The notes beneath the pieces are model-generated. The model ran no database searches, was not told the DNA's origin, and saw only the letters and a list, made by a program, of their open reading frames with translations. 64,000 nucleotides of DNA. Origin: Brienomyrus brachyistius. Lineage: Eukaryota; Chordata; Actinopteri; Osteoglossiformes; Mormyridae. The stretch covers positions 1,958,001-2,022,000 of the forward strand of contig NC_064537.1 of the NCBI RefSeq assembly GCF_023856365.1. The letters are read 5' to 3'. Positions 27,001 through 41,046 of the stretch are shown piece by piece; position 1 is the first letter of the stretch, and every line of letters begins with the position of its first letter. A program made the translations under genes and the position numbers.

Positions 27001-30000
27001 CCATTTCTGACTCCAAAATCCAACATCTGTAAAAACTGCTGAAAGACTGTGGAGGGGGGGGGGGGGGGGTTTACTTCTCTGTGCCAAAAAAATCCCGTAA
27101 AAATTCTACATTTTCAAAACTCTTTATATAACAGGCTGAGTTGAGGGGGAGGGGCAGGGCTGTGGGGGGGGAATGCCATCCACTGCAGGGCTATTCCAGC
27201 CAGATCAGCCGCCCGGCCAGGCTCTGGAAAGGCACGATCCCATCTCGGACACAAAGATGCCCCCCAAGCCTAGCAGACCACTACTCTGGGTGAGGGGTCT
27301 CTTGGTGACACAGGGCCTGGGGTGGGATGCTAGGTGGCTTCTGGAGGCGGCTTCCACTTTCTGGGGGCTGGTCTCCATGCCTTAGGCTGGTACAAAGCTG
27401 GCCAGCCCCAGAGCAGCACCACCCTCGACCCCCAGGAGCTAAGAAAACGAGCAGCATCTATAAAAATGAGTGCAGTGGGGTGCAGAGGCACCCCAGGGCC
27501 AGCTGAGGAGGCTGTGCTGAGGCCGGGGGGGGGGAGATAGCTCAAATGGGTGAATAATACACAGACACAGACACAGACAGACACAGACACACACAGACAC
27601 ACAGACACACACAGACACCCTTAACCCTTAACCCCTACCCAGCCATAACCTTAAGCCTAACCAAACAAAATCCATGATCCATGATGGCCACTTTTTGATT
27701 CCATTCAGATTTATAAAACTTTTCCTTTGTGGTGACCACAAAGTAATATGTATATAACCCCCCCCCACCCCCCCACACACAGACACCTCTACTTCAGTGG
27801 TCCTATCAGGTCTGTGCTTCTGAGATGTGTGAGGCTAAGGTGTATCTTTTCTCTTGAGCAGCAGGTGGCGTGGTCGCTAAAGATCTGCACTGGTTTAAAA
27901 CTGGGCGTCAAATCTTTAATAATGTCTGTGCTATTGGCGGGCTCTGGGACCATCCGTCGGGCCTCGCTGAGACTCACTGCGTGACGTAGAGCGCCAGTCT
28001 GCTGCGCAGTGACTCTGTCTGCACCACCGCCAGGTCACCCTTGCGTGCAGTGCACTGGTTCCGGGCCGAGGACCAGCTGGACTCTTCGGGCAGCAGCTGG
28101 TAGCAGTGTGGAGGGTCACCGTGTAGCAGCCCATCTTCTGGGCAGTGCGGTGCAACTGGGGACACAGAGAGCAATGGGGGCAGTGACACCTACGGAGCTT
28201 CCTCTAACGACGGGGGGGGGGGGGCAGGTGCTGCTTCCCAGCTTAAGTGCTATAATAAACAGTTAATTAGGCAAACAAGGGCTTGTGGACTGATTTCTCG
28301 TCCGTTATCACACATCCGAACATCGTGACCAGTTTTCTTGGCCCAGACCCCCTCCCCCACACCCAAAACGCTCCTCGTTTGTCTTTCCCAAGTAAACAAA
28401 AACAAATCGTAAAACTCAAACACCCCCCTGGTCTATTGTCGCCTGTCCCAGTTTGCTGCCTAGTCCTCAGCATGTCTTACCAGTTCTCTCTACTACTGGT
28501 GCCGAAGCGTTTCTCTCGATAAACATACTTCTTGACCACTGACATCTTCTTCAAACACTCACAAGTAACTGAGGTTCGAATGTAATTCAGGGGTTACAGT
28601 GTGAAGTGAGTGAATCAGTCATTTCCTAGTCACCGATAAAACTGAAGGAATGTTTCTTTCACCCTTTCATCTGAGCTCTGTGCCAAAGCATCGCCTCCTT
28701 TCTGAAGGCTACGTGCAGAGACCCGTACAGCTTTTCAGAACCTCAAAGCTGCTGCACACCGAGTTTTCGCCGCCGCCATGCGAGCGACTCACAGACCTCT
28801 CCCTCCCTTTCTGTCTCTCGCTATGCTGGGGTGTGGCTCCGCCCTCACTGCTGGCCAAGCTGAAGTCGGTGTGAGGTTCATGAGGCCACTGGGGAGGGAG
28901 ACCTGGGGAGGGGTTAGGGTGCTGTGGGGGGCGGGGGGGGCTGCTGTGTGAATATGAAGCTCACCTTTGGCTACTTCGTTGCCATCCTTCAAGATCCTCC
29001 AGTCCACCACCACGCCCAGGCCTCCCCAGTTGACCAGCTGGATGTCTAGGCTATGGTTAGCCACTAGGAATTCTGGGCAGCGGAGCTCCAGCCGGGGGGG
29101 CAGGGCAACTCGCAGCTTGGCACTGACTGTCTCCTCCTTGTTGCCAGACCTGAGCATGGCGCGGGCGATGTAGCTCCCAGGGAGGGCATACTTGTGCTTG
29201 GCAGATGGCTCGGTGTTGTTGATCCAGGGCGTCTGGTCCCCGAAGTCCCAGGAGAGGGCGCCAAGGTGCACGGTGGAGATGACGGACAGGCTGGCCTCGC
29301 TGTGCACAGAGAAGCGGGGCGGCTGGCAGAGGCTGGCCGAGAAGTTGACGGGGAAGACATCGAGCGCCACGGTCCAGCCGCACTCCTGCATGACAAGTGA
29401 GTCAGTGCAGGCTGCCGAGCACTGTGACTCGCTGATGTGGTTCGCCTCCGAGTTTGTGCTGCACAGGCACTCGTGCTGTGCCCCCAGGCCGCCGTAGCGC
29501 TGGCCCGACTCAAAGCACAGCGCATTGCAGCTCTCTCGTGTGAAGTTCCCCGGCGTGGACCTGGTGAAGATCACCAGCTCGCCGACGCCCGTGTAGATGT
29601 TCGGGAGGCAGGCAGCATAGTTCAGGCCTGGGGACCGCGGAGGGAACAACGTCACCAAGGAAAGCCACCGAGGACAGGTATATGGGTTTGGGTGGATGTG
29701 CATTCAGTGTGGAGATGTGTCACGGTGGTCAGTAGATGTTACAGAGCAGTAACTCCCGCAGCAGCAAGCGGCTGGATTATTATACAGTATCACACACCAT
29801 AGCAGGCATCGCTGTGTGTAATGATGCATTCGAGTAACTCTGCCGTTACACCCCCTGAAGGTACCCATTCCAGGTGCTCACCGCAGGTCTGCAGGCTGAT
29901 GTTGAGGACCGGCCTACCACGCACCTCTGGGGGGCGCTCGCAACGCGTGAACTCGGACCGCCTCACCCGCACGCCTTGTTCCTGGAGCCGGGTCACCAGT

Positions 30001-33000
30001 CTCACCAGCTTGCAGCTGCAGTCCAGTGGGTTGGCGCTCAGGTTACTGTGTGTTGGGGGTGTGAGAATTAGCAGTGAAACCTTCATTTGCAGCTGCAATC
30101 GTTATTGTCAATGTTTTGATTTGTTTCTTTATTATATATTATGGAACTTCCCCATAGCCCTGTACTTTGTAAGCAGTCAGAAGATGGATGAACGTTATAT
30201 AATGTGACAACCCTATTGAGAAAGCAAACGCTGCCAAGTGGTTATTTTATTGGCTCTGATTCATTTCGAGTAGTGATGGCGCACTAATAATAGCCACCGT
30301 GGGCCTGGAAGCCTCATTCCTGCCATTGCCACCTAGTGGCCGTATCTGCACACACAACCCCTGATGGGGTGAACGGCTGTGGTTTACATGTGGCTGATTG
30401 TTTAAATGGTGCATAACGTCTGGGTGGGAGCTCATGGGGACAGGAGAAGGAGCCCGGAAGCAGTTTTTAGTCTCGGGGGGGGGGGGGAGGGGGGCTTCTG
30501 ACTGGCCGCATGCCCATGGTACACTGGGAGGCCTGGCGAGCGCCAGGCTGAACGCCACGCAGCTTGCTAACTAGCGTGTGTGCTGTAGGCTTGGGGATGA
30601 TGACATCATCTGCAGGAGGAAATGCCTGGTCCATAACGAATAGGGAGGACAAATGTGGCGATTCTGCTCCATTATATAACAGAAGTTCAGGGAAGCTGAG
30701 AGCAGATCCTCCCAGGATGACATCATCATGGTGGACGGGGCTCGGAGAGTCTGGTTTTTCTGGTAACAGATGATGTGGTGTGTTGAGTACTTGGGGTCAT
30801 CAGTGAGCTACTGTGGCCATTCTGGGTGATACAGCAATGGAGGGTGTGCTACAGATGATACTACTTTTCAACCACCCCATTATGAACTTCAATCAGTTCC
30901 TCAGTTTCCACTGTAAAAGGGTTCAGAAGGAGAAATGAAGATACTCACATTTCTGTTAAATTAAATAAATTATTGCATATTCTTTCTTCTAATGTAGAAA
31001 TCTGGTTGGAGCTTAGATCTCTGGAAGACAAAGACAGAGAGAAACAGGCTCAGCACACATAACGTCAGGGCTGGTACAGGGTTAGCAGCAAACTGCATAG
31101 CCTCCACCCCAACCCGCTGGGCCACCTACATCTCCAGCAGGGCTGTGCCAGAATAATCAGCCTTTGTTTTACTGGCTAGGATGGAGGGCTCGAGAGTGCC
31201 AGACTGGGAAGGTGGGGGGCAGCAGGAGAGGGTGTGGGAAGGCTGCAAGTAGAGCGTTAAGCAGCCTAGAGCAACAAGGGTTAATTAGCCTTAATTGTTC
31301 TCATAACTGACGTCCAGAACCCTCAACTTGCCCGCTACCTTTCCGGATTTGCTTCAGCTTTCTGCTCACTTGCACTATGTTAAAAAAGTCAGGTTTATTC
31401 TGGATGAGATCAGGCAGACCCACACAGCCCCCTCGATTTATGGAATGGGCCTGAGCCTCAAGCCCTCGCTTACATGGGGGTGCTGTTCCAACTCCCCTCC
31501 CTCAAGCCCTTTCCGTCCCTGGTCTAGAACTATCCGGCTTGTGCCGGCCTTCCTCTGTGCAGCCAGAGCGTGGCTGAATAGCTGTGCAGGATGTTCCTAC
31601 GGCCTGGCCCATGCTCTCCAGGGCTGGAACATTCTAAGGAGGATATGTTGGGGGGGGGGGGGGGTGGTTAGGAGATGTTACATCAGATCGTTCGCCGTCT
31701 GGCGATGCGCTATGGCCAAGAAGAACAAACAGATTCTCGAACTTCTCAAACCCCCAGCACCACCAGGCTGTGGTGTCCTACAGCTGCAGAAGCAGGAAGC
31801 CGGACTCAGCACACTTACAGAATGGATAACGTCCCACATCCGAAGATTCCGCGAGGAAGAACAGTTATACGGTTACCTTGAAGATACCTAGAGCGAGGGA
31901 CAGACAGAAGGTCTTAAGAATAGTTTCAAATGACCAGAACAGAGTGCAACTCATTAATCAGGCTCAATAACGTAGAGTGTATTCTACAGGCCCCACCCAC
32001 GAGTACTGTATACAGAGACTGTGAACACCTGTACACCTTCTCGAAGAATGAGCCTGCGAGGGTTTAAGTTCTCTTCGTCCCTGAGCATGTGGGAAAAAAT
32101 CTACTAGCAGAAATACACATGAACAAAGTCTGAAGCTAACAGTTTTGGCGAAGGGTGCTGTGCCCAAACCGGGCACGCGGGCGGCCATCTTGTCCGTCCG
32201 ATCTTCAGCAGCCGCACAATGATGGGGGACGGCAGCAGAGAAGGACGTTGTACTTACAGCTCCTCCAAGGAAGTCAGGCGATCAAAGAGATTGGCATCTA
32301 GTGAGGAAATGCGGTTTTTGGACAGATCCCTGTGGAAAGAAAAGGCAGGAGGAAATGAAAAGGCAAAGAGTTCCATGTGGGACCCAGATGGTTTAACATG
32401 GCCGATGCAGAGGGCGCGGCCACTGGGGTGTCACACTGCGCGGCGGGCATACACTGCGTGGCGGGCATACACTGCGTGGCGGGCATACACTGCGCGGCGT
32501 CTACCACACACACCGGCACACCCTTATAGAAACAGGGCCAACTGCTTTTAACGTTTAATGCACACTCACTTACAGAAACACACACACACACACATATAAA
32601 TATATAGATGGATGTATCCTGTAATGGCCATAATGGATTCCAGTACTGCTTACCACCCTCCCCAAAGGCATCCCACTGTTTCAAGCCCAGTTAATTAAGC
32701 CGATTAAGTAAATTATTACTTCGGAGCTGCCCAGCCGTCCCGAGTGCTGAGGCATCCCCCCCGTTGATGGGGAAAGCAGAAAGCAAATTGCTCTGATAAA
32801 GGCTGTAGTCAAAAAAAGAATCTCTGGCAGCAAAGTACATGTAGCAATTTGATGGAAGACAAGCTCAGTGCATTTGTGTTCCATTAGACTTCATTACTGA
32901 TTCTGGTTGGGCTGCTTGGCAGGACCCTCATCATGGGGAGGGCCATTGGATTGTCAGGCTGGATGCACTGATGAACTAATCTTGATAATCAGAGAACTAA

Positions 33001-36000
33001 TCTTTTCTCACCTGCTTCCACTCCCTCCCGCTAATTCGACACCGAAATGCTCTCTGCATTATCTCCAGTTCCATCTTCTTGGGAGGAATCTCACATTTTC
33101 TAGCCCCTTTTCTGGGAACCAGCCCACAGGTTTGTTATCAATTAATGGGTCTTGGATCACTGACATGTAGAGGAACATCTCTGCGTGACGGTGCTCGTAC
33201 CACGTCGATGAGAGGAAAAGGTGGCTGGCTCTCCACCAAAAGGGAGAGGAACCTCACCCATCATCCAAGGGCGACGCTCTGCAAGTCAAGCCTAATTCAG
33301 GAAAACTGGTGAATTTATAGGCTTCAGAAAGGGAGAAGAAACCATGAGGGATGGGAAGGAAATAAAAACCAAAACAAGAGAGCGATAGGTGACGAGGTTG
33401 CGGGACTTTTTAAGATCTCTGTAATTCATCAGCACATGGGGAAAACTCTGGTTCCCCCTCCCCAGGAAAAGGAAACGTATTAAGTTGGAGTGACAGAGTC
33501 ACAGAAGATGATTCTCCTATCACTGCCCTAATGCTCCATCCTACCCGTCAGGGAGCCTATGAGATGGATGGAAGTAATTATGGTAGCAGGGCAGCAGAGA
33601 GGCTGGGCTGGCGGCTTGGTGGTTTGGGCACTGGCCGCTCCGCAGTGCCTTTTGCTACTGCTAGGTACCTTCGGCAGCTTCTAGAAATCGCTCAGAAACA
33701 AAAACCCCAGTTGTATTAGCAGAGCCACATATAAAATGGAGGTGGTTAGAGTTTCCATGAGGCACAGGCTGGGCCACTGAGCAAACTAACGCCGTCCAAC
33801 AAAAAGAAAGCAGTAGCTTAAGTTATTTCTGCAGTCAGAGGACTTGTTCCATTGTCATGCCTCTCATCTTCGCTGCACAGATGACTTAATCACTGAACTT
33901 TCCCACTGCTTTGTATCCCACTGCTTTGTATTACATACAAGTACAGCCAGAGGATTTAGTACTGCAACAAAAAATAAATTAAAAAAAATCTATAAATGAT
34001 GCCCCTCAGACTGCAGGTATGGACCAGTTAGTCATGTACTAAAACTGCCTTTTCACCCCCCATCATGCTCTCTGTAGGTGAGAACATGCTGGCCACGAAC
34101 AGCAGCCACCTGCTTCAGTGCCCAGGGAGCTGGGGGTTAAGGGCCTTGCTGAAGGACCCGCAGATGTGCTGAATCCGGGCTCGAACCTGCAACCTTCTGA
34201 TCACAGGCACCGAGGCTTAACCCACTGAGCCACACGCTGCCCGGGCAGAGACTTATAATAAATAAGCTTTCTTCAAGGCTGGAACACTACAGATGCATAT
34301 TCCCTCAGGCTCACCAGGCTAAGGAAAGAGAAACAGTAGCTGAGGTCACTGCTGACGGGTTTTTTTTATTTGCTACACTCAAAAGCCTGTTCTTGGGGGA
34401 GAAGCACGTCCCAAACGTCACAGGCTGACTCATAGCATCTCTGAGAGTCTGCTTGGCCAGTTTTCCGCACAATAGTCCTTTATTAAAAACCATATAGCCA
34501 GTCGACTCTTAAATACAGTTACATTAGGATGATTCCCGGAAGTCATGCTGATCCCACTTGAAGCGTCTTCCTTCTATGCTCCTTTCAGGATCTCCCATCC
34601 ATCTCCATCTATCAGTTCCAGTTCCTGGGGAACCACACCAAAAGGGCTTTAATGGTCCCCTGATCACCATGCCTTTCCTCTTAGTCTTCCTCTTTTGCTG
34701 TCCTGTTTTTTCACCCAATCTCTCTCCCTCCGTTTCTTTGTGGTTATTTTCTATGCCAGGCGTGTAGCAGAGCTCCTGCGCATGTTGGTGTGCTGGCATG
34801 CTAGCGTGCGCATGTTGGTGTGCTGGCATGCTAGCGTGTGCCGCGAGCATGTGTGTGAGGGAACAAGAGTGCAATTCTGTCCAATTGTGTGTCTGTGAGA
34901 ACAGGGTCCTGGTAGTGATTCCCCAACGGAAACATCTGTACATTCCAGACGGGCTGTGTAAGAGGAATGAGGTTCATCTTAAAAGCCCAACGTCGCGGCT
35001 CCCTTTGGCGGAACACAGCGCCGCTCTGCTCCCTTCTTCTCCACTGGAAAACTCATGCTAAACTCGTTATGCCATGATCTGGCAGCTCCTGGGCCTCCCG
35101 GTTAATCGCCGAGAGCATCCGGGCTGCACATCACTCTCTGATGTAATGCCTTTCGTGTTTCCTCTCTTTGCGTTCCCTCCCATCCTTCCCCGACTTGTCT
35201 GTCTCCCTCATGCTCATCGCTACGTCCAACACAAAGCCTGGCAGCACAAGGTAACTGCAGTGTGCTTCCAGGCTTGAGCCGGCTGACTCTAGCCCCCTAG
35301 GAAAGGGAACTAGGTGGCTGAAATGGAGACACCTTCTCTCCATGTTGCTCAACATGCAACTGTGGAGGTCGAGTGCTCCGCTGGCCCCAATATCCCGCCC
35401 CCCCTGTCACGGGGGGAACAAACATGGAGGCGTCTCTGCCAATATTTCCATTCATGTCTTTAACGTGTCATGACAGGCACTAGAGGAAAATAAACTTGTT
35501 TTGAAGGTTTCCTGCTGGGTTTCTTGGTGTTTTTCAAAGGTTTCGCAGCGGCGCAGGGCCGGGATTTTACGTACTTTTCCAGAACCTGGCACAGGCTTAA
35601 CAATATGCAGAGTTTCCACTGGGGGAGTGATGGGGGTGTGCAACTGGGAAGAGCACCCACCTCCTGCCTTACTGTGCTTGGCAACATGGAGCAGCAGGCT
35701 GCCAGCATCAGGCTGCAATTAAAATCTAGCCCCAAACGTCTGTTGTAAACCTTACTGGTTCAACCGAGGAGAAGGGAAAACCCTATAGGCCCCCCCCCCC
35801 CCAAGATTTTAACATCTTCCTTTACATGTTGCTATAAGATAAACCCATTTATCACATGATTTAGCCAGGGAAGGAGAGCGCATGAGGAAAGGGAGACAAA
35901 GCGAATCACCAGTGACAATTCTGGCCCAACCCAATTCAACCCAAAACACAGCTAAATGAAGGCTTCCTTCTCAGTCCAGCCAGCAAGTACTGGTTCCCCT

Positions 36001-38012
36001 AAACTTTGGTCAAAATGGACTCCCAGGATCGAGCCATCTTTCCCTGCCAGAAGAAGACAGACCATTCATGGACGGCTCATAGCACAGTTGGTGTGCCTCG
36101 TCCGCTTGGCGTTCAGTGTTTGGTCGTCACTCTAATTAACCTCTTCTAAAATAACTTTAACAAAGAAAAATGAAACAAGTCAACTTTCGAAAGGCTTCCT
36201 ACGCAGTGGTTACCTGATCATCAGTGGTCACTGATGCAAGATGGATCAAAATGCGACTGTGGTCAGGGGTTTGGGGACAAGGGGTATCTTCGAACGTAAC
36301 ATCGGGTTTCTGGCGAGATCTGATCTTTAAAAACGGTGAATTCCAGCCACTTGTGGAGCCTTTGCTGCCTTAGTGATGCATTCCTCATTGCAAGCACAGC
36401 ACCATAAACACAGATCTTATAAAAGGCCAGAGCGAGTGTGAACTGAAGATGAAAACAGACATTCCCCTCACAGAACAACAAAAGACAGGCAGAAACGTCC
36501 CTCTTCGGACTCTCCGGACTCCCGCCACCGTTGGACCTTCAGCCTGTATCTCCCTGTCCTCCTCGGGCTGTTGCTGAAACAGAAGGTAGTCCCCTCTGTG
36601 TAAACATGACCGTGCAGCCTGACCTTTTCACTATATAATAGCTGCTCCTGTTCCTCACAGCCCTGCATCAGGAATCCCGGGCGACATATGGTTTTGTTTT
36701 AGGACGGCGAGTGTGTGATTTGTGAACTCCATATATGGTGCGTCTGGTGCCACTTACTCTGCAACGAGAGGGAGAACCTCCTCCACCCCCACCGACTTTT
36801 CCTGTCATCCAGCTTGGGTCTCTCCAGTCCTCCTACCATGTGCCTTTCTCTGGGAACATGATCGATCGCTGCTGTGTCCTCCTCCTACTCCAGTTATCAG
36901 TGCCACCCTGAGCTCCTCCTGTTCCCTCACCCTAACCCTAACCCTTGCTCACCAAAACTGATCCTAGCCTTTTATTCACCCCGAGTTGGTTACAGCCTTC
37001 TACCCAAATTGGTCTGCAGCAAAACATTGGGTTACCAAAAAATTTCAGTGGCAAAGATGGTGCTGATAAGAGGCAGGTTACCAACAGTGATACAGGCAGG
37101 AATGTTTCACAGCCCAGTGGCTCTGATGTGTTCCAGACGTTAAAGGGAACGTCAATCTTTCTGTGCTGTTTCACCAAACAGCTCACCACTAGCTTTTGCG
37201 GTCTGCTCAGCATAAAAAAAAAAACTTTTCTGTGTGTGCGTTCTTTGTTTACATTTTAATGCCTTTTCCTGAGAAGGAAATGACGCCACCCTGTGGCTGG
37301 AGCCGGCTGGCCCCGGATCAAAAGGCTAGCGGGAGAGCAAGCGCCGCTGGGGAGGAGCCTCAAGCGTTAGGGTCCTGAAACATGCATCCACTGCTGCTGT
37401 CAATTCCCGAAAGCAGCCTGGCTCCAGCAGGACACTGTACCATGTGGCCAGAGCGAGCCCTACCTTCCTACAAGGAATATCACGAGTGAAATTTAATTGG
37501 CACTTTCTCGGCAAGGGGAGGTGAAGAAGCAGGAGGGAAGGAACTAGGTGGAAAGGGGTGTGCGGCTAGCGGGAGCCCACGCCCCCTCCCGTCCTCGCAC
37601 TCCTCCTCTTCAGCATCCTACTCCAAGCCCAGGGTGGGTCTCGGACATTCTGTCCATTTCATCACAGGGCTGCTGCCTTGGCAGTTGAGGATCCAGCTGG
37701 CAGCAGAGACCTGGTCTGCTCCCCATACATCAGCGTCTGAACACACACACACACACAGACACACACACAGACACACACATGCGCATACACCCACACACAC
37801 ACACATACACACACACATGCGCATATACCCACACACACCCACACACATGCGCATACACCCACACACACACACATACACACACACATGCGCATATACCCAC
37901 ACACACCCACACACACACATGCGCATACACCCACACACACACACAGACACACACACACATGCGCATATACCCACACACACCCACACACACACACACACAC
38001 ACATACACACAC

Positions 38013-38043
<31 letters not shown>

Positions 38044-40758
38044 CATCCCAGATGTGTGGGCAGTGCTGGCTTGATGATTAGGGAAGCGCACTTGTAATTG
38101 AAAGATTGCAGGTTCCAATCCCCGACCAGCAAGGCACCACTGAGGTACCCTGAGCGAGGTGCCGCCCCCACGCACTGCTCCCTGGGCGCTGAATTAGCTG
38201 CCCCCCGCTAACACAGTGTCACATATGTGTTAAATGTAGAAGACACACTTCATTGTTGTGCACTGCGTGCTGTGGTGTGTCAACAATGACAATTAATCAT
38301 TAAATTCTAATTCAATTCAAATGTGTCCCTCACTTTGTGTCACCTTGGACTCTGCTCTGCTTGGACCTTGGAGAGACCTGCCAGAGCACAGCGGAATAAA
38401 GTTCTGTGTGATGAAGAAAAAAAAACAACATTCTCACAAGCGAGCTCGGGCAGCACCAACACCCAGGACGGCTGGGATGTCCGGTGCCGTTCTCTCATTC
38501 CCACTCCCATTCTGGTCAGCGGAGCTGCTGATATTCATCAGGAATCCTTCACTTGCTCAGTCTCTTTTATTCTCATTCGGATCTTCAGTCAGATATGTTT
38601 GGACTGACTTCTGGTTACTAGGAATTATCTGTCGCTTAGGTTACTGGGGGGATTTTCTTTGGTTGCTTAGCACCCCGGAGGTCTTCAAAGAGGCAGCTAC
38701 TCAGGTATGATAAACAATGACTAATACACAGCCTGCTTTACCATGTGCTGTGCTCTAGGATTGCTGTGTGAATGAATGTTTATTATTATGGACAGGTCAT
38801 TCTTTGCACTCCTTCATTTTGATTGATTTTAGTTTGCTAGGCAGGAGATGGATTCAGTAGCCACACTACGCAAGCAAGAAACTCCACCACTCATGCTCCT
38901 CTGCAAGCCCCACCTCACTCCCCCTTAAAACCTCCTCCGTCTGTACTCCACTACTCATGCTGTTCTGAGAGCCCTTCCACACACCCTCTTAACATCTCCT
39001 CCTTCTGCACTCCACCTGTTCATGCTCCTCTGCACTCCTTCTTAATGTCTCCTTCTCCTTAACTCTACCCGCTCATGCTCTCTGCGAGCCCCTCTGAACT
39101 CCTCCTTAACACTTCCTTCTGTTGCACTCCACCACTCATGTTCCTCTGTGACATCCTCCATGCTCCTTCTTAACACCTACTCCTTCTGCACGCCAGCTGC
39201 TAATGCTCCTCTGCGAGCCCCTCCATGCTCCCTCTTTATGCCTCCTCCTGCGCACCACCTGCTCAGGCCCTTCTGCAAGCCCCTCCATGTCCCCACTTAA
39301 GGCTTCCTCCTTATGCATTCCACCTGCGCATACTCCTCTGCGAGCCCCTCCACACTCCCTCTTAACTCCTCCTCCTTTTGCATTCCACCTGCGCATACTC
39401 CTCTGTGAGCCCCTCCGCACTCCCTCTTAACTCCTCCTCCTTATGCACTCCAGCTGCTCATACTCCTCTGCTAGCCCCTCTATGCTCCCTCTTAACTCCT
39501 CCTCCTTATGCACTCCAGCTGCTCATACTCCTCTGCTAGCCCCTCTATATTCCCCCTTAACGCCTCCTCCTTCTGCATTCCATCCGCTAATGTTCTAACA
39601 GTCCCTCCATGCCCCCACTTAATGCTTCCTCCTACTCCACTCCACCCATTCCTGCTCCTCTGTGAGCCGCCCTGCTTCCCCCATACACCTCCTCCTCCGT
39701 TTGGCTTCCCTCTGCCTTCTTCTTTCACTTCTCTTTTGGCTCCTCTGGGATTTTCTCCCTGTCCATCTTGCCCTTGTGGCTCTCTAAGACGTCACAGCCA
39801 CAATGGCCAAGCACATCTGTGACTTCCAGGTGTGACCCCATTGATAACCAGCATCATCGCCTGTGGGGATGCTTCCTGTTGGCGTGGCCCTGGAGCATTG
39901 TGGGTAAGGAAGCCACATACCACTGCCACTAGGTGCCATGTTTATAGCACTTTCATTATCTCACTTGGATTGTTTGTTTCCTATGTGCTACAATGAAAGA
40001 TGAACATGGACAGATTTGGCGTTTGGCGACTGCACTTAATTCTGTTTGTTTGTTAATCAGGCCATTAATCTGCCCCATCGGTATGCGACGCTTTTACAGC
40101 GGGATGCCAGGTGCTTATACTTGGCTCAGGGTGCGAGGCGACTCCTCTGGATCGTGGCACTGGGTGCGGCTTCACTTCCTTCCGTGGCCCAGGCCCAGGC
40201 TAGCACTGTCCTCTGAACCTCAGCTGGTCTGACTGGACCAGAAAGGCTGAAATCTAACACCGTCCAGCAGAACCAAAATGATCAACGGACAACGCAACTG
40301 TGCTTAGAGTGCTCTGCCCTGCGTAGGAATGCAGAGCAAGCGGACCTCAGGGCCCAGTGCAGGCCTGCATGTCTCACTGCAGGAAGCTCCTCAGCAGCCT
40401 TTCTTTCCCTGAATTGAGGCCCACCCTCACTGCCCATGTCCGCCCCTCGCAGCTCTTACTCTCGGCCATGATCATATGTTTTCATCTAATTACATAGTGG
40501 AGAATTTAATTATCACTTTTGAATCACTTCATCTTTGTGCAGGGAAACATAACAGTGAGGGGCAAAGACGGAACGCAAAGGCTTTTTGTTCCAGTGACAG
40601 CAGAAGCCTGAATCTGGGCACTGGTCTGCAGTGCACATCTGGACCCGAGCCAGTAGGGGGCTCTGTTTGGCAAGGAACACCAGTTTCCGGTAGCAGAAGG
40701 AAAATATACCATAGAGAGGCGACAGACCTACACAGAGACACAGGGAGCCACACGCACG

Positions 40759-40828
<70 letters not shown>

Positions 40829-41012
40829 GATGACCGTAACCCCTACCCAGCCCTAACCTTAACTATAAGTAACCAAAAGAAAATACAAGAGTTTGACATT
40901 TTTGGTAGCAGTCACAGATTCTTACAGATTGCGGGGACCAAAAACATTGTCCCCATAAGGTAAAACTAACAGGTTTTAGCACATTGTGGGGTCATTTGGT
41001 CTATGCATGATC

Positions 41013-41046
<34 letters not shown>

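Larger units (their letters stand above)
26041..27977 (-). other. pkd1 intron 6
   Basis: Holds a CTGCCTGC/CAGCCAGC-type array (26095-26275), CA tracts (26618-26690, 27557-27617), two copies of a dispersed repeat (26700-26955 and 27618-27755) and a 16-base poly(G) run (27054-27069). No exon seen. Confidence 0.85.

Noticed and set aside
31328..31891. 187-codon plus-strand open frame in intron 2
   Set aside because: Runs through a poly(G) tract, shows no family signature, and the residue usage looks random.
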